From Dipteris shenzhenensis (Eukaryota > Polypodiophyta > Polypodiopsida > Gleicheniales), in NCBI GenBank assembly GCA_047967505.1, contig CM106540.1: a stretch of DNA of 64,000 nucleotides. One strand, 5' to 3'. Position numbers and translations under genes: made by a program. Shown piece after piece: positions 1 through 12,164 of this stretch (position 1 is its first letter; each line of letters begins with the position of its first letter). The notes under the pieces are model-generated. The model made no database searches. It was given only the letters and a program-made list of their open reading frames with translations, and had not been told where the DNA came from.

Positions 1-457
1 GAACAAGGAAAACAGAAAACTAGTGCTTATAAGACTTTATGAACTGACTAAATAAACTTTAAGTTAAGTACAAAGCTTAAAAAATACCCATGGCTAATTT
101 ATTAAAAATTAGTACAAAAGAGTACCATGAATAAATTTATTTATAAGAATTTTTAAAGAAAATTAAAAGAATTCAAGAAAAGACGCCTAAAAAAATTACA
201 AGCATAGGAGTAGGCAAGAGCCAATTAATTCTAGTATACCTTATTTATTCTAAACAAGGTTAAAGCTTTTAAGAAGGACCATGCAATCAAAATGAGAGAA
301 CAAAGCAATCTATAAATTATAATTTTCCATGCTAAATGACTAATCGGTGGAGACAAATAAAAGGTTAAGTGGATAAATGTAAAACTTACTTTGTAACTAG
401 TTATTAACAAAGAAAAATCAAATATTAGAGGGGTGAGAAGGAAGTAAAGAAGAATAA

Positions 458-459
<2 letters not shown>
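1..459. other. AT-rich stretch without recognisable gene
   Basis: AT-rich DNA with frequent stops in all frames. I see no domain, RNA gene or LTR end here. The long minus-strand open frame over it is an artefact of the TA microsatellite that follows. Confidence 0.5.
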
Positions 460-507
<48 letters not shown>

Positions 508-516
508 GTATATAAA
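460..516. repeat. Compound microsatellite (TA)n(TGTA)n
   Basis: A perfect TA run passes into TGTA/TATG repeats. The same compound structure, CT-linked, recurs at 29.22-29.38 kb. Confidence 0.95.
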
Positions 517-3500
517 CTAAGACTACGTGGGCGAAGCAAGGAAGGATTTGAGGAAAGAGAAACAAGCACAAGTAGTGCTAGTCATATAGATATCTTAGAA
601 AACAAGGGTTAAAAACTACAACAGTAAAACATATAAAATATAGAATTGAGCGTGCTTTTAGCTAGGGAAGAACACACTATAAGTAACTTTTTATAAGTAA
701 TAAACATGCAAGTGACTGAGCAAAGGTGCTATGAGCAAAGGCGGCTATAATTAATAAACAGCTAGGGAGTTGATGGAGGGTAGCTACTGAGCAAAGGCAG
801 CTATGAGGTACGCATAGGGGTGAAATAGATGACTAGGAAAAGAAAGTGTGAGATATCGGGGGGTTTGTTGAATGTAAGTACCTTAGAGTCCATCTTGGCT
901 AGTATGGAGTGGCAAAGCTCATGGATCGTGCGAGTGATGAAGGCGCAATGGCGCTCGAGGCCACCCTTTCGTGCGGATTGCGAATCTCATTGTTTGGGCT
1001 ACCCAACAGTCAAGGATCAGCATAGCAGCACAGCAGTAGTAGTCCAGGCAAGGCCGTGGGGGTCGCTCGTCCGCACTCTACACTATCTGTAGAGCCAGTA
1101 AGTAAGGAGTACTTAGAGTAGGATAGATACGCATGGGAGGGCTAGGGTGTACTAGACCATGCACAGTCTAAGGGATGTAGATAGCGACTACTAGGGAGGC
1201 AGGGAGGCTAGGAGCGCATTCCGTTAGTTGCACTCAGCAAAAACTAGAGAGGCGCAGTGAGACTAGGCATACCTTAGGGAGTTTAAATAGGCTTTAAAGT
1301 CGGGGGAAGGGAGTCGGTTCAAAGAGTTGGGGAGAGGGGAGTTAGACTATCGTGTAAGGGAGTGGTTTAGTAGAAGTTTTAGTTTAAAATGGGTTTAGTT
1401 AGTTTAATTTAGTTTTAGAGCATTTAGAAAAAACATTTTTTTATCTCTATAGCATAATAGTTTAGAATCAAAAGATTAGTAACAAAAAGCCAACTAGGAG
1501 ATTAGTAACAAAATTTTTGGAGGAGATTTTAACTTAAAAAAAGGGGGATATGTATATATTGAGTTTTGGGATTAAGGGAGGTAGGTGTGAAAGGTGGTAG
1601 GGGAATTATTAGGAGATTTTAAAAAAAAAACGAAGGAGACGTTTGTTAAAGTAGTGAGAATAATGTAAGGAAAAAATGGGGGGTAAACTAGCAATTGGGG
1701 CAAATCGAGGGAAAAAAGGGGCGGGGGGGGGCAGGAAGAGGCAGGGGGTTTTTAGGATGTGTGTATGTGTGTGTGTGTGTAGAAGACATTACAACACCCC
1801 TTTCCATAGTGAAGAGAAGCCAATTTAAAGTAGGAATGAGAAATGTTTTATTGACAAACTTTAAAATAAATAGAAAATCCACTATGAATGAAGAAGCACC
1901 ACTAGAGGGTGAACATTTATAATTAAAAAAGGAAAAGTGAGAGGTTGAGATTTGATAAGTCGTTCACAATATCATTTTTATTGAAGAGGGGAATCTGCCT
2001 ACCTGCCACCATCCAACAAGCAAAACAGTAACAACTAGTTTAAACTTTAGTTGGGAAGACAAGTGTCATAAACACCCCTCCCTTGTTATCGGAGTCACAA
2101 TTTAAAAAAACACTTGGCCATATCCTTATCAAGCTTAATGTAAAAATTGTTTGGGTAGAAGAATGAGTTTGGAGGGTATAGAAAATAAAAATTGAAACTT
2201 AGTAGAAGGAGTAAATGAGAAGAATGTGGAAGGGGAGGGGTGCATGGAAGAGGTGTGGAAGAGGGATAGTAATGTTAGCAGGTGTAGTTTTTAACAACCA
2301 AGTCAAATTGAGTTAAAATTAGAGGGAAACATAATATAAATTAATAGAAGGAAAGGGAGAAAAAAAAGGGAAGGGGAATTAATGTAAAAATAAGGGGGAA
2401 TGAAAAAATAATGGGGGGGAAGGGGGTAATTAAATGTAAAAAGATGTGGAGAAAGAGATAAGGGGAACAAGGGCCAAGGTTTTGGAGAAACTAGGATGAG
2501 TGGTGTAAAAAAGTGAATAAAAGCTAATAAGTTTAATAGAAATGGTGTTAGGGAGACTAGTCATAAGTTAATAGAGAGGTTAATAAATTAAGAGATAGGA
2601 AAAAAGAGAAGGGGGGGGGACATAAATCAAGAAAGGTAGAAGGACATGGGAGTCCACAGTATGCGGGATGGCACAAAAGAGGGAGTGTGCGTAAAGGATA
2701 GTGGGCTGCACAGAAGGTGACGGATGTGAGGCGCCACATCCAAGGCAGTGAGAGGCAGTGAAGCCACATGGGTCCGTGAGTAGAGCAAAGTAGTCCGTAG
2801 TTGTTATACAGGCGAGCGTAAGGGGTACCTAGTAGTCCAAGCCATGCATATGCAAGTGGGAGGACGAGCTACATCAGCGTTAGCGTCTGGAATAGGCGGT
2901 CCGCAAATCGAGGTAGGGGCCAGATTGTGGGCGGTAGTTAGCACGGGGGATTTAGAGTGGGAGGTTAGTAGTACGGGAGGCATATGCGAGCACTCCATTT
3001 GTGGAAGCTATCAACAATGATAGGCACAAGTCACAAAGGGAGGCAAGGAGTGATTTGAGAGAGGCTAGACTAAAGGAGGAGGTTTTATAGGTGAGGGAGT
3101 CTAAGTCGGGGGAAAGGGGGGGGGTGTGAGAGTTTGGGAAGGAAACGATAGGTCCAGTCGGGGGAAGGGCGGTTTTTGTTTAGGGAGAAAAAATAGGAAA
3201 CTAAGCAAAGTTAGGAAAATAGGAAGAGAAAATTAGGGGAAATTTAGGAAAAATTTAGAGAAAATTTTAGGGAGAATTAGGAGAAATTTAGCAAAAATTA
3301 GGATAAATTAGAGAAATTGGTGGGGAGGAAAAAAGTAGGAAGAATCAATGGAAATTTTAGTGAAAAACAAAGGGGAAAAGGGAAGAAATGAGGGAAAATT
3401 AGGTGTTTGTATGAAATGAGGAAGAAACAGGGGAAATAGATAATTATAGGAAAAATAGGGAAAATAGGAGAGGAATAGGAACAATTAGGAAGTAATTAGA

Positions 3501-3719
3501 GGATGATATGAAAAAGGGAAACTTAGGAAAGAAAACAGGGGACCGTACCAAATAATAATAAAGGAGAAAAAAGGGGGCGGGGTTAGAAAGAGACTTGAGA
3601 TATTTTAGGGAAAATTAGGAAAGATTAGAATTAATACTTAGTAGAGGGGATGAATAGGTAAAATAGGGGGTTTTGGGGAAAGACAAAGAGGGGGTTTTGG
3701 GAGAGAAATGAAGAGACAT

Positions 3720-3781
3720 CAGAGAGAGAGAGAGGGGGAGAGAGAGAGAGAGAGAGAGGGGGGGGGGAGAGAGAGAGAGAG
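3720..3781. repeat. (GA)n microsatellite
   Basis: Interrupted GA run with a short G-homopolymer insert, inside the purine-rich degenerate LTR block. Confidence 0.95.
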
Positions 3782-4207
3782 ATTAGGAAAAATAAGGGAG
3801 ATTGAAAAAAAAATACGGAGAAAATTAGAGACAAATTAAGGGGAAAATAAGGGAGTTTGAGGGGAAAAAAATTAGAGAAATTAAGGGAAAATATAGAAAA
3901 ATTAGAGGAGTGTGGTTACGCTAGGGAGTGAAAACGACAAAATAGGATTATGAAAAATTAGGAGAAAACTATAAAAAGTTAAGAACTAATTAGGGGGAAT
4001 GTCATGAGCTAGAGTAGGGGAAAAGGGAGGGGATAAGTTTGGAGAGAGAAAGTTTTAACGGAAATTAGATAAAAGAGGAGGAAGATGGGTAGAGAGAGTT
4101 GGGGGGAATTATTGAGGGAGGGAGAGGGGAGAGGTACTTTAAAAAGGGTTGTCAAAGGATTTATATAAAGGAAGGAAAAGTAATTTGCAAGGACAAAAGA
4201 GAAAATG

Positions 4208-4320
4208 AGAATAGTGTGTGTGTGTGTGTTTCCCACCAACCACATTCCCATAGGTTCGACATACAATCCAAGTGAGGGCAGCAGTCTGCCCATCATAATG
4301 GATTGAGTCAAACTACTGCC
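4208..4320. repeat. Inverted repeat arm 1 (partner 8259-8370)
   Basis: The reverse complement of this segment closely matches 8259-8370. Both hold the words ggactgctgccctcacttgg (one base varies) and ggtgggaaa followed directly by a CA/TG run. By eye identity is around 85%. It is probably the boundary between internal sequence and LTR of the degenerate family, present in opposite orientations. Confidence 0.7.
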
Positions 4321-4689
4321 CTAGTCAAAGTTCCATTCATTGCAGAACATAAAAGGATATATTCTTAATCAAATTCACATTCAAGTCATATTGGGATGGA
4401 ATTTAAATGATTGGGCCTTGCGTGTACCCTTCAAATAATATACTCAAATCATATGATAGCATGTCTATAGATGTAACAAGGTTGCTTCTAAATGCTTATG
4501 AACAAGATGCAACAACGGTACGAATTCACATGTAGAAAACACCATGGGTGCTCACTTATAAGTTCTTTTGAACATGATATGATGCTTTCCCATACAAATT
4601 GTGTTGTCCTCCTTGTGCACTATGTGAGCATTATCTCATCTTTCCTAACTCGTGGGGTTGGCATTTATGTTCCCTAACTTGCTTAGAGA

Positions 4690-5917
4690 AACTCTCTCTA
4701 TCCAGGCAACACCCTGTTTGTTGGAAGACCCTCCATCACCTCCTTCCAAAGCCTTCCAATATCCTCCCCTCTAAGGACCATGTCCTCTAGCAATGTTGCA
4801 AAAGGGGATGATCTTCTCAAAACCATGGAAATATCCAATGCTTGATGATGCTCTTAACATGCTTGTCTACATTCAAAATTCCGTGTGCATATGCCACCAT
4901 GTCCTCTAGACTTTTCCAACCCACAAACCCTTAATATTTATAATCTTCAGTAATAGGCTTAGCAAGGCGACTTGAAATTTCAATGCGACCAAAGTAGAGA
5001 GTAAACACAGTCCCTGCAAATACAAGATGATGCTGAGAGGACCTTTTTGTATTGTATAAAGCCTCAAATACTGGCTTAGCTAATGGCCTCTTTTCATGTC
5101 TACTTGTACTAACATCAGGCACATCTGACTAGAATATGTGATGGATTGGATCATGAATGCAAATGAGCTACACCTCATTAACTACAATGAGAGGTAGGAC
5201 ATTATTTGCTACCAAAACCACAATGATCTTTCTGGCCCTATCTATCTCTATTATAAGCTCCCCTTCAGGTAGAGAAAAAACCCCACTATCTTGTTCTAGG
5301 AGATTTGCATAATGTGTAGAGAAGATATTCAAATCCGCTAGGTCCCCATCCTTGTCAAGGTGCTAGCATGCAGCCTGCAAAACTAACTAGCCATCTGCTG
5401 TCACATTCTTACTTTTGTAGTAAAATAGTATCTGTACTCTGGCCAGCAACAACAGTGTGACTGCAAAGATTAACACATTTGCATTCTTGAATCATGGGGT
5501 TTGATTTTGGCTATTAGATTCCTTGAATCTACAGAGCCACCACCGTCCAAGTCAATGCACACAAAAAAGAGTCCAAAATTCTTGGACAAGTGCAAATAAA
5601 GAGTCCTTGTTTTCCATGCCCCACTAATCCCATAGACCAACACAAATCTAGTGGACTTCCTTATGAGATCATCAAATCATCTGGTATCTTGCTCAGCCAA
5701 GCCATGCAATAAAAGCGATAGCCTTTTACAAATAACATGGAAGATCCACACCATTCTTCGTATAAGCAGGCAAACAAATATTGCCCTCTATATACTCCTC
5801 AAGCTGTTGCTTTTTTTCTCTGAATCCAAGATTAGAGGGACAAATTTTGGGGAGGGGCAAATTTTGGGAGAGCAAAACTTGCAAAACAACATAAACCAGG
5901 TGAAACACCATAACCAC
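4690..5917 (-). pseudogene. Decayed Crinkler-type (CR) P-loop NTPase gene
   Basis: Read on the minus strand, pieces in several frames join in the order expected for the STAND-like NTPase of Crinkler-type proteins. First comes a lead-in with EEYIEGNICLPAYTKNG (about 5780). Next is a Walker A-like loop GISGAWKTRT (about 5625), where the usual second-to-last glycine of GxxGxGKT is tryptophan. It is followed by NFGLFFVCIDLDGGGS, then a leucine-rich helix LLLLARVQILFYY (about 5440), then a Walker B-like IIVVLVANNVLPLIVVNEV (about 5190), and RPLAKPVFEAL with HHLVFAGTVFTL (about 5060-5000). Stops (for example near 5670, 5470 and 5160) and at least two frame changes show that it is dead. Family assignment rests on motif order only. 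The effector-domain end, if there was one, is not recognisable. Confidence 0.5.
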
Positions 5918-5949
5918 ATGAAGTTATCAACCTTAGAAAAGCAATCCTT

Positions 5950-6690
5950 TTAACTAAAATGAGCATTGTTGACTCATGAAGCTAACCACTTGAAAGTAGT
6001 ACCAAAAGGCCAAATAAAACTATTTAGCCTTCTATCATTTTCCAAATTAGATATATACAGAACAACAGCAAGGTTTCATATTTCACCCTAATTTGTAAGA
6101 AACCCTAAAGACCAAAGGCAAGGACAGAAACCCTAACCATAGTTGAAGGCAATCATTACATGTGTGAGTAGTCTACATGAGCAGGTGTTATACATAGGAA
6201 ACCCAAGCTATGTTAAGAAGCAAGTCACAGGCCATAGATGATACTTACAGGTGGAAGCAATGAAGATAGGTAGCAAGCCACAAACCAAGGCAAATAATGT
6301 AGGTACAATATGCCAGCGCCATGCCAAGCTATGGCCTTGACATGCCAACAAAGCAGATTCAGAGGTCAACAGTGGTGGCTAGGTAGCGCCAATGGCAGTG
6401 GTCAGCCAACCATGTCAGTCGGGCTGCCAATGGAAGTGGTCAGCCAGCCATGTCAGTCGGGCTAGAGGGCAGCGGTAGCCCTATTTGAGCTCCCTCTCTC
6501 TCATTATCATCTCCCTCTCTCTCCTAGTAAAATAAAAATTGAGCAAATCGCCCTCAACATCGGGCATTTCTATCGGTGATATAAGCAAATAACTAGTTTT
6601 TTTATTCTAAGAGTTTGAAGGAATTGTCCTTCATGGCTCTCTTGGTAATCCCATAGCTGGTCAAAAGTATGATCCAAAATTGTCAAACAT
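5950..6690. other. Non-coding stretch with a 38-bp tandem duplication
   Basis: No gene was recognised. A 38-bp unit containing ggtcagcc and catgtcagtcgggct occurs twice head to tail at 6389-6426 and 6427-6464, with two or three differences. A CT-rich tract follows at about 6490-6530. Confidence 0.6.
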
Positions 6691-7020
6691 GGGTCTTTTT
6701 AGATACTGCAAAGGATTAATGATGTAACCTTCAAAGTAGTACTACCTGATCATCACAATGCTTTTAGCCTGAGTCTTCTCAAGCCTTACAAAGGTCTAGA
6801 ACCCAGAGAACCAACCCACCAAAGGTAAACGAACTAGAGGAAATTTTGCAGTTGAAACATATTGTATTCCACAAGGAAACAAAGATAGAAAGCGGCAAGA
6901 TTATACGTAAGTATCAGTATCTTGTAAGCTAAAGAATTATGCAGCTATGAATGTAGAATGGATGGGGAAAGATTCCCCTGAGACCTTGATAATCTCATTA
7001 CTTTCAAGATCAAGTATCGT
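6690..7020 (+). pseudogene. Chromovirus pol 3' fragment (integrase tail and chromodomain)
   Basis: Plus-strand frames give RINDVTFKVVLPDHHNAFSL and SLLKPYKGLEP. After a frame change come VNELEEILQLKHIVFHKE and KIIRKYQYLV, then an NYAAMNVEWMGKD-like stretch. This follows, piece by piece, the integrase C-terminus and chromodomain of the intact chromovirus at 54-60 kb (INEVAYRLALPEHWRIHNAF, VDELEEVLQPEQIVYH, FYRYLVKFKNYTALDAKWM). It is an older copy of a related element with several stops. No LTR was found beside it, and it is followed abruptly by RT sequence from another gypsy clade. Confidence 0.65.
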
Positions 7021-7035
7021 AAATGATCTCACCAA

Positions 7036-7270
7036 TCATTCTAGTGCCAGAGCAAATGGAAACTTATAAAGGTGAATGTAACCATAGTGCAAGACCATTA
7101 CCCACTCCCAATCATGGACCATGTATTGGAAAGGGTAGCTCAAAAAGAGGCATGCATTTTCTTGGACAATTTTAGCCAGGTATCTATTCACACTAAGGAT
7201 CAATACAAAATGGCATTCGTAACCAAATGGGGCATTTATGCCTACAAGGTCATGTGCCATTTGGCTTGAC
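7036..7270 (+). pseudogene. Ty3/gypsy reverse transcriptase fragment (Tat/Athila-like)
   Basis: About 70 codons are open. The translation contains VQDHYPLPIMDHVLERVA, IFLDNFSQVSIHTKDQYKM and VTKWGIYAYKVMCHLA. These align with the RT fingers/palm core of gypsy elements (canonical YPLPFIDxxLDRVAG, FLDGFSGYNQI, KTAFxTxWGTFAYxVMPFGL). The pattern resembles Tat/Athila more than chromoviruses. The catalytic Asp of the FLD motif is present, but GFSGYN is changed to NFSQVS. It stops just before the YxDD region. It lies directly downstream of the chromovirus fragment, in the same orientation. Confidence 0.7.
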
Positions 7271-7284
7271 AAAATGTTCTAGAA

Positions 7285-7778
7285 CTGTGTGCCAGCATTG
7301 AAGCCTGCAGTCCCACAGTGCATTGTATTCATGTTTTAACATGCTGTGCTTGTGGATGGATGCAGGTAAGTTGGCACACTTTTCCGTCAGATTTGCAAAT
7401 AAAGTCTTGAGCATGATATTGTGAGAAAGGATGTTGGCAACCTTAAGGAACACACTCGGGGAACCCATGATGAGATATAGTGTTCTCCGCCTTATTATGC
7501 ACACTTACAGAAATGTATCAGTATAGTCATATGGTTTTTACCATTAGAGTAACTGATAAAAAACTGCTCTTTGGGATTCTCAACTTTTAATGCAGTTGGA
7601 GTAATCATTTGAGGTTTGGATTGCTTGGTGTCTCTCTTCGCTGCACCCTTACACATTATTTGTAGTATAAACATTGTCTTGTAAAAGCATTGGTTGCCAG
7701 GGCTTTTCAATTCATGGACCGAGGATGTGGATTGATGGAGAACTAGATCCCTTGGTAGGATATGATAGAGGTAACACA
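7285..7778. repeat. 490-bp direct repeat, copy 1 (partner 11655-12150)
   Basis: Closely matches 11655-12150 in the same orientation, roughly 93% by eye, from the word cactgaagcc/cattgaagcc to the point where both run into gataggtaacacacac. Minus-strand open frames are partly conserved between the copies (both contain ALKVENPKEQFFISYSNGKN), but I recognise no domain. It may be part of an unclassified dispersed element. Confidence 0.8.
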
Positions 7779-7779
7779 C

Positions 7780-8258
7780 ACCGGTGCAAGTTCTCTTGGA
7801 TTTGAAAGATCCTAACTTGGTGGATTTGCATCATCTCTTGTAGGTCCCTTCTTGGTCTGAGGACCTCACCAGACTTGGCTACGAGGATCCATTACCGCCC
7901 CCCTCATTGGTGTACCAGGTTTTCAAGATGATGTTCGGTGGAAGGATCCATGAAGGTATGGTAAGAATGGACTCATGAGAATTTGGGGACCATTTGAAGT
8001 CCTTTTGATCATTGCCTCGACCAACTGGTCATGGGATCATCACTTGATACACTCTATGGATGTCCTTCATTAACTAGTCGATGGGACTCAGTCATGACTA
8101 TGATAGCTTTGTTGCCATATGGGATAGGACCCTCAAGAACCCGTGACCCTACTTTAAGGGCACTTCCGAGACCCATTCATATTCATCACAATACTAGTAG
8201 GACATGGATTTCATTAACAAATTACCCTTACTCTATATAATTGATTTGATTTTATTGA
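7780..8258. other. Unassigned stretch
   Basis: No convincing reading frame, LTR end or RNA gene. Short open frames here lack recognisable motifs. Confidence 0.5.
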
Positions 8259-8370
8259 GGGTAGTAGTCCAACCCAATCCACTGTGATGGGTGGACTGCT
8301 GCCCTCACTTGGATTGTGTGTCGAACCTGCGGGAATGCGGTCGGTGGGAAACACACACACACACACACAC
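8259..8370. repeat. Inverted repeat arm 2 with CA microsatellite (partner 4208-4320)
   Basis: Plus-strand copy of the segment whose reverse complement is at 4208-4320. It ends in ggtgggaaa followed by about ten CA units (about 8349-8370). It is followed by unrelated sequence, so an LTR-like part here appears truncated. Confidence 0.7.
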
Positions 8371-8379
8371 TCCTCCCCT

Positions 8380-11300
8380 TGAGGACCCTTGTGGTACGTA
8401 CTGATATTGGACCACCATGCCCACATAACATTGGATAGTCATGAGGAGTTGAAGAGTGGTAGAGGGGACAATGTGGAATATCCATTTTGAGGAAGGGATA
8501 CTATTACTTTAGTAACCGATTGAGCCATGGTGCTCTTGGATACCCTCTGCATTTGACCATTGGACAAGTTATTATGGAATGACAGAGCACTATGGCCTTT
8601 AGAAGTATGGCCCATTGATTGCATTGGGGGGTAGAGTTCCTCCCCCATCACTACAAAAGTCTCGTTGGAACCACTATAGAGAACTCCCATGTAGAATGAT
8701 GCAGATATTGTCCTGAGGATATCTCCTTGAGGAGTAATTCCATGGGGAAGTACATCTTCGTCCCCTCTCTCTATCCCTACACACAAGATGGGCCAGACCC
8801 TTCATCTTGGTTTGTACCCTAGTAAAGACAGTACGGTAGCAAGTATGGATATGGATAGAAACTAAAAGGACTCTTGAAGTCGACGTTTCTAGAGAAGGCT
8901 CGAGCCTCATAGCGAGATAATTCCCTCCATCATCCTGCCGCCCCACCCCTCCACCCTCCAACCTCTAAGCCCTTCAGCTTCCTTGATCCAAAAACTCTTA
9001 TCTTCCATGCTCGAAGCTTTGGCGTTTGAGGAGTTAATCATCACAACTAGAAGCCTCTACTGTCCCCTTGAAAAACAGGCAGAACTGGCACGAGTTCACT
9101 CAAAGAATGATGGTGGAAAAGCTCCTCACTACAATCACACCTAGGTAAGAGCTCCCTCCTTGCTCTAGGAGACACACAGTTGTGTCGTTGCATGTTTGAG
9201 TCGACCCATGAGCAGATGTTGGTTCGAATACATTGTGCATTGCTGTGAATGGTGTCGCATGGGTTATGTTTTAAAATGAAGGAAGAGAGTCTAGCGAACT
9301 CCGTTACAACTGTTTGTTCGAATCCCTATGTTACGTTTTTCTCCCTGGCTACAAATACATGCCCGACTCCTTGAATCTTGTCTGACTATTCGAAGGGTAG
9401 AGTAGCCTAGCAATGACCCCTCTCGCTTGAGAGTATAGAAAACTCTGTTGATTCGATCGCACTTCCTTTTCAAGCAACATCATTACTCACATGGCTATTC
9501 TTTGATGATGTTCTGCTACCTTTTGCCTTGGTCCAAGGTACCAAGATACTTGAGTTATGGAGGCAGAATACTACCTTCTTTCCACTTTCCAAAGCCATCT
9601 GGGCTTTTACGAGAGCAGCTTACACATAGCCCAAGGAGGTTAGATGCTGGTCTTGAGGGGCGCCACTTCACTTCCCCTTTTGCAGGTGAATTGGTATGGT
9701 GGAAGTCGAGCCTCCTCAAGTACTTAGTAATGCACCTATTTAGCAAGCCACATGACTACTTTGTCTCTCTTTTTCCTATCGCAAGCTTGTGTGCTATGAG
9801 CTTGCTTGTTAAATGCTATACATTTTGATTTTCTTGCGCATAGTGCTAGTACTGTGGCAGTGCCAAGTTTCTTTTTATCTTGATGAAGGTTCATTTCCAT
9901 GATTCATATATTGGGCTGCACTTTGGCTTGACATACACTTTGTTATAGAGCTTCTAATTCAAATAGCAAGACCATTTCTTCCATGGATTTGTGGTTTTTG
10001 TGACTCACGTGTTCTTGCACTTGCCCTCCAAGGCTGAAGGATGGCAACCAAACTATACACATACGAATTCTTTGCTTTATTGGCAGTGCAAGCATGTTTA
10101 CAATGACCCTCTAGATGCCTTGTCTTAGCATTAGAAGACTGGTTTTAATAGACTACACTGTGATGCTCATTATATCTTGTGGCAGGCAGAATTGTGGTTG
10201 ATACCAAATGCTTGAATATCAACAAATCTTTACACTCCTTGATAATTCTTATGTTGGGGGATTCGATGTACTATATGGATGCTATCGTTACAAGAACAGA
10301 AAAGAGGTAGCTAGTCTGAGCTTTGTTCCCCCCCTTTTTTTCGCTTGGGTCTCTTTGGGTAGCTATCATTACTTCAATCATCTTAGCATAGAGGCAAATG
10401 CCTATGTGCAGCAGACAACACTACTTTGATCGTCAAAGTACAACTAAAAATGGACTAGTGACCACAAATAGTGGACAAGTGCACTGAGTATGGAAAGCTG
10501 AAAAGTCAAAGTCCATTCTCAGGGTTGATGGGAAGTTATAGCTCTCTTGAATGGCCTCAGGTGCATGAAACTGGAGAGTTGTGAGATCCATGTATGTAGA
10601 TGTCCACTATGAGGCTAACTACAAGCTACTGCCCTATCCTTTGACATCTTGCACCTACAAATTTACTGCTATTCAATTGATCAAGTGGGCATCACTTGAA
10701 GAAGCTTGGATATAAAGAGAGATTTTGGAGTATTGGCTACCACACACATTACGATGTGATAGGCTATTCAAACACTTAAAAACTCCCTGTGGTTTTCCTT
10801 GTAGTCCATTGTAAGGATTCGATAATGGTAAGACTATATTCTGCCTTTTTCGCTATGGAATAGTCTACCAAGGCTTTGGATTCATAAACATAACTAGAAT
10901 TCGATTAATTTCAGCAACTCCACATGTCACGACTATATAATAAAGGAATAGAAAGAGCTTATATTAAGTGATAGAAAAGGAGCTCTCTATTTAGTTACAT
11001 GTGAACTATTTTTTATTTCATTATTGGCATTTAAATGCAGTTCATACTGACTTTTCTGTATGTGGAGGTCTATTTCTACCTCGGTGGACCAAGGGATATG
11101 TCTAACTCGAATATGGTAGGAATTTCTATTGCTAAAGTATGATCTCTTGTGATTTTTACTACTGCAAATCATGAGCTTAATACCTTTTTTAGGATATTCT
11201 GATTTCTTATGGGATAGGGCTTAAACAGCCTCCTCAAGAGACACATTAGTTAGGGTAAATAATATTTTGCTGTTGCCTCTTAAAAACTTTGGGGATTTTA

Positions 11301-11650
11301 CTACGTATTGGTGCCCTTGGATGGGCTCTTACCATAACTGGTAGTTTGCCTCTACCTTGTGGATCTTTGCAAGGTTTCTCCAATGCCAGTTCTTTTATAT
11401 GTTTGACATTTGATTCTGACCAGCTCTAGTTATTTGAATAGCTTGAATTATCTTGAGAAATTGGCATCCAAAAGGGATGGGATCTATGGTTTCTCATGGA
11501 AAAATGGTCTTTGATGGCTTCTATAGTTTTGTATTGCCATGATTTTATACGCATTTCTTTAAATATTTAAAAGCCAACCTCTGGTCTTTTTCGAATACTA
11601 GAATGCCAAGATTTGATATTACTAGTCTAGATAGAGTGACACGGATAACA
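8380..11650. other. Unassigned stretch, no gene recognised
   Basis: Several open frames of 60-126 codons occur (the longest plus-strand one is 9448-9828), but none shows a domain, codon pattern or homology that I can name. No microsatellite longer than a few units is present. It is probably very old repeat or neutral DNA. Confidence 0.45.
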
Positions 11651-11654
11651 ACGA

Positions 11655-12150
11655 CGTGTCGGCACTGAAGCCTACAGTCCCACAGTGCATTGTGTTCATG
11701 TTCTAACATGTTGTGCTTGTGGATGGATGCAAGTGAGTTGGCACACTTCTCCGTTAGATTTGCAAATAAAGTCTTGAGCATGATATTGCGAGAAATAATG
11801 TTGGCAACCTTGAGGAACACACTTGGGGAACCCATGATGGGATATAGTGTTCTCCGCCCTGTTATGCACACTTATGGAAATGTATTGGTACAATCATATG
11901 GTTTTTACCATTAGAGTAACTGATAAAAAACTGCTCTTTGGGATTCTCAACTTTTAATGCAGCTGGAGTAATCATTTGAGGTTCTGATTGCTTGGTGTCT
12001 CTCTTCGCTGCACCCTTAAACATTATCTGTAGTATAAACATTGTCTTTGTAAAAGCATTGGTTGCCAGGGCTTTTTGATTTGTGGACTGAGGATGTGGAT
12101 TGATGGAGAAGTAGATCCCTTGATATGATATGATAGGTAACACACACACA
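11655..12150. repeat. 490-bp direct repeat, copy 2
   Basis: Second copy of the repeat at 7285-7778, ending in a longer CA microsatellite (12132-12162). The two copies lie 4.37 kb apart in the same orientation. Confidence 0.8.
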
Positions 12151-12164
12151 CACACACACACAAG

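Larger units (their letters stand above)
1000..4330 (-). mobile_element. Degenerate LTR-element family, minus orientation (purine-rich on plus strand)
   Basis: This block is strongly purine-rich on the plus strand (repeated gggaaaatta/aggag words). It matches, in reverse complement, parts of the block at 14.8-17.4 kb. Read on the minus strand, a segment ending in a purine tract and TGTTGTAA, followed by a CA microsatellite (about 1817 down to 1758), looks like a polypurine tract joined to an LTR start. TATA-like boxes lie at 3083-3089 (minus TATAAAA) and 1282-1289. The segment at 1966-2030 matches 17162-17215 inverted. No coding capacity is seen, so this could be a non-autonomous element or paired solo LTRs. 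Boundaries are approximate, and no complete LTR pair with target duplication was resolved. Confidence 0.4.

Noticed and set aside
9295-9340. tRNA-like TTCGAAT words
   Set aside because: The flanking bases do not form a T-stem, and no acceptor or anticodon arm can be built around them; ggttcgaata at about 9215 fails likewise.
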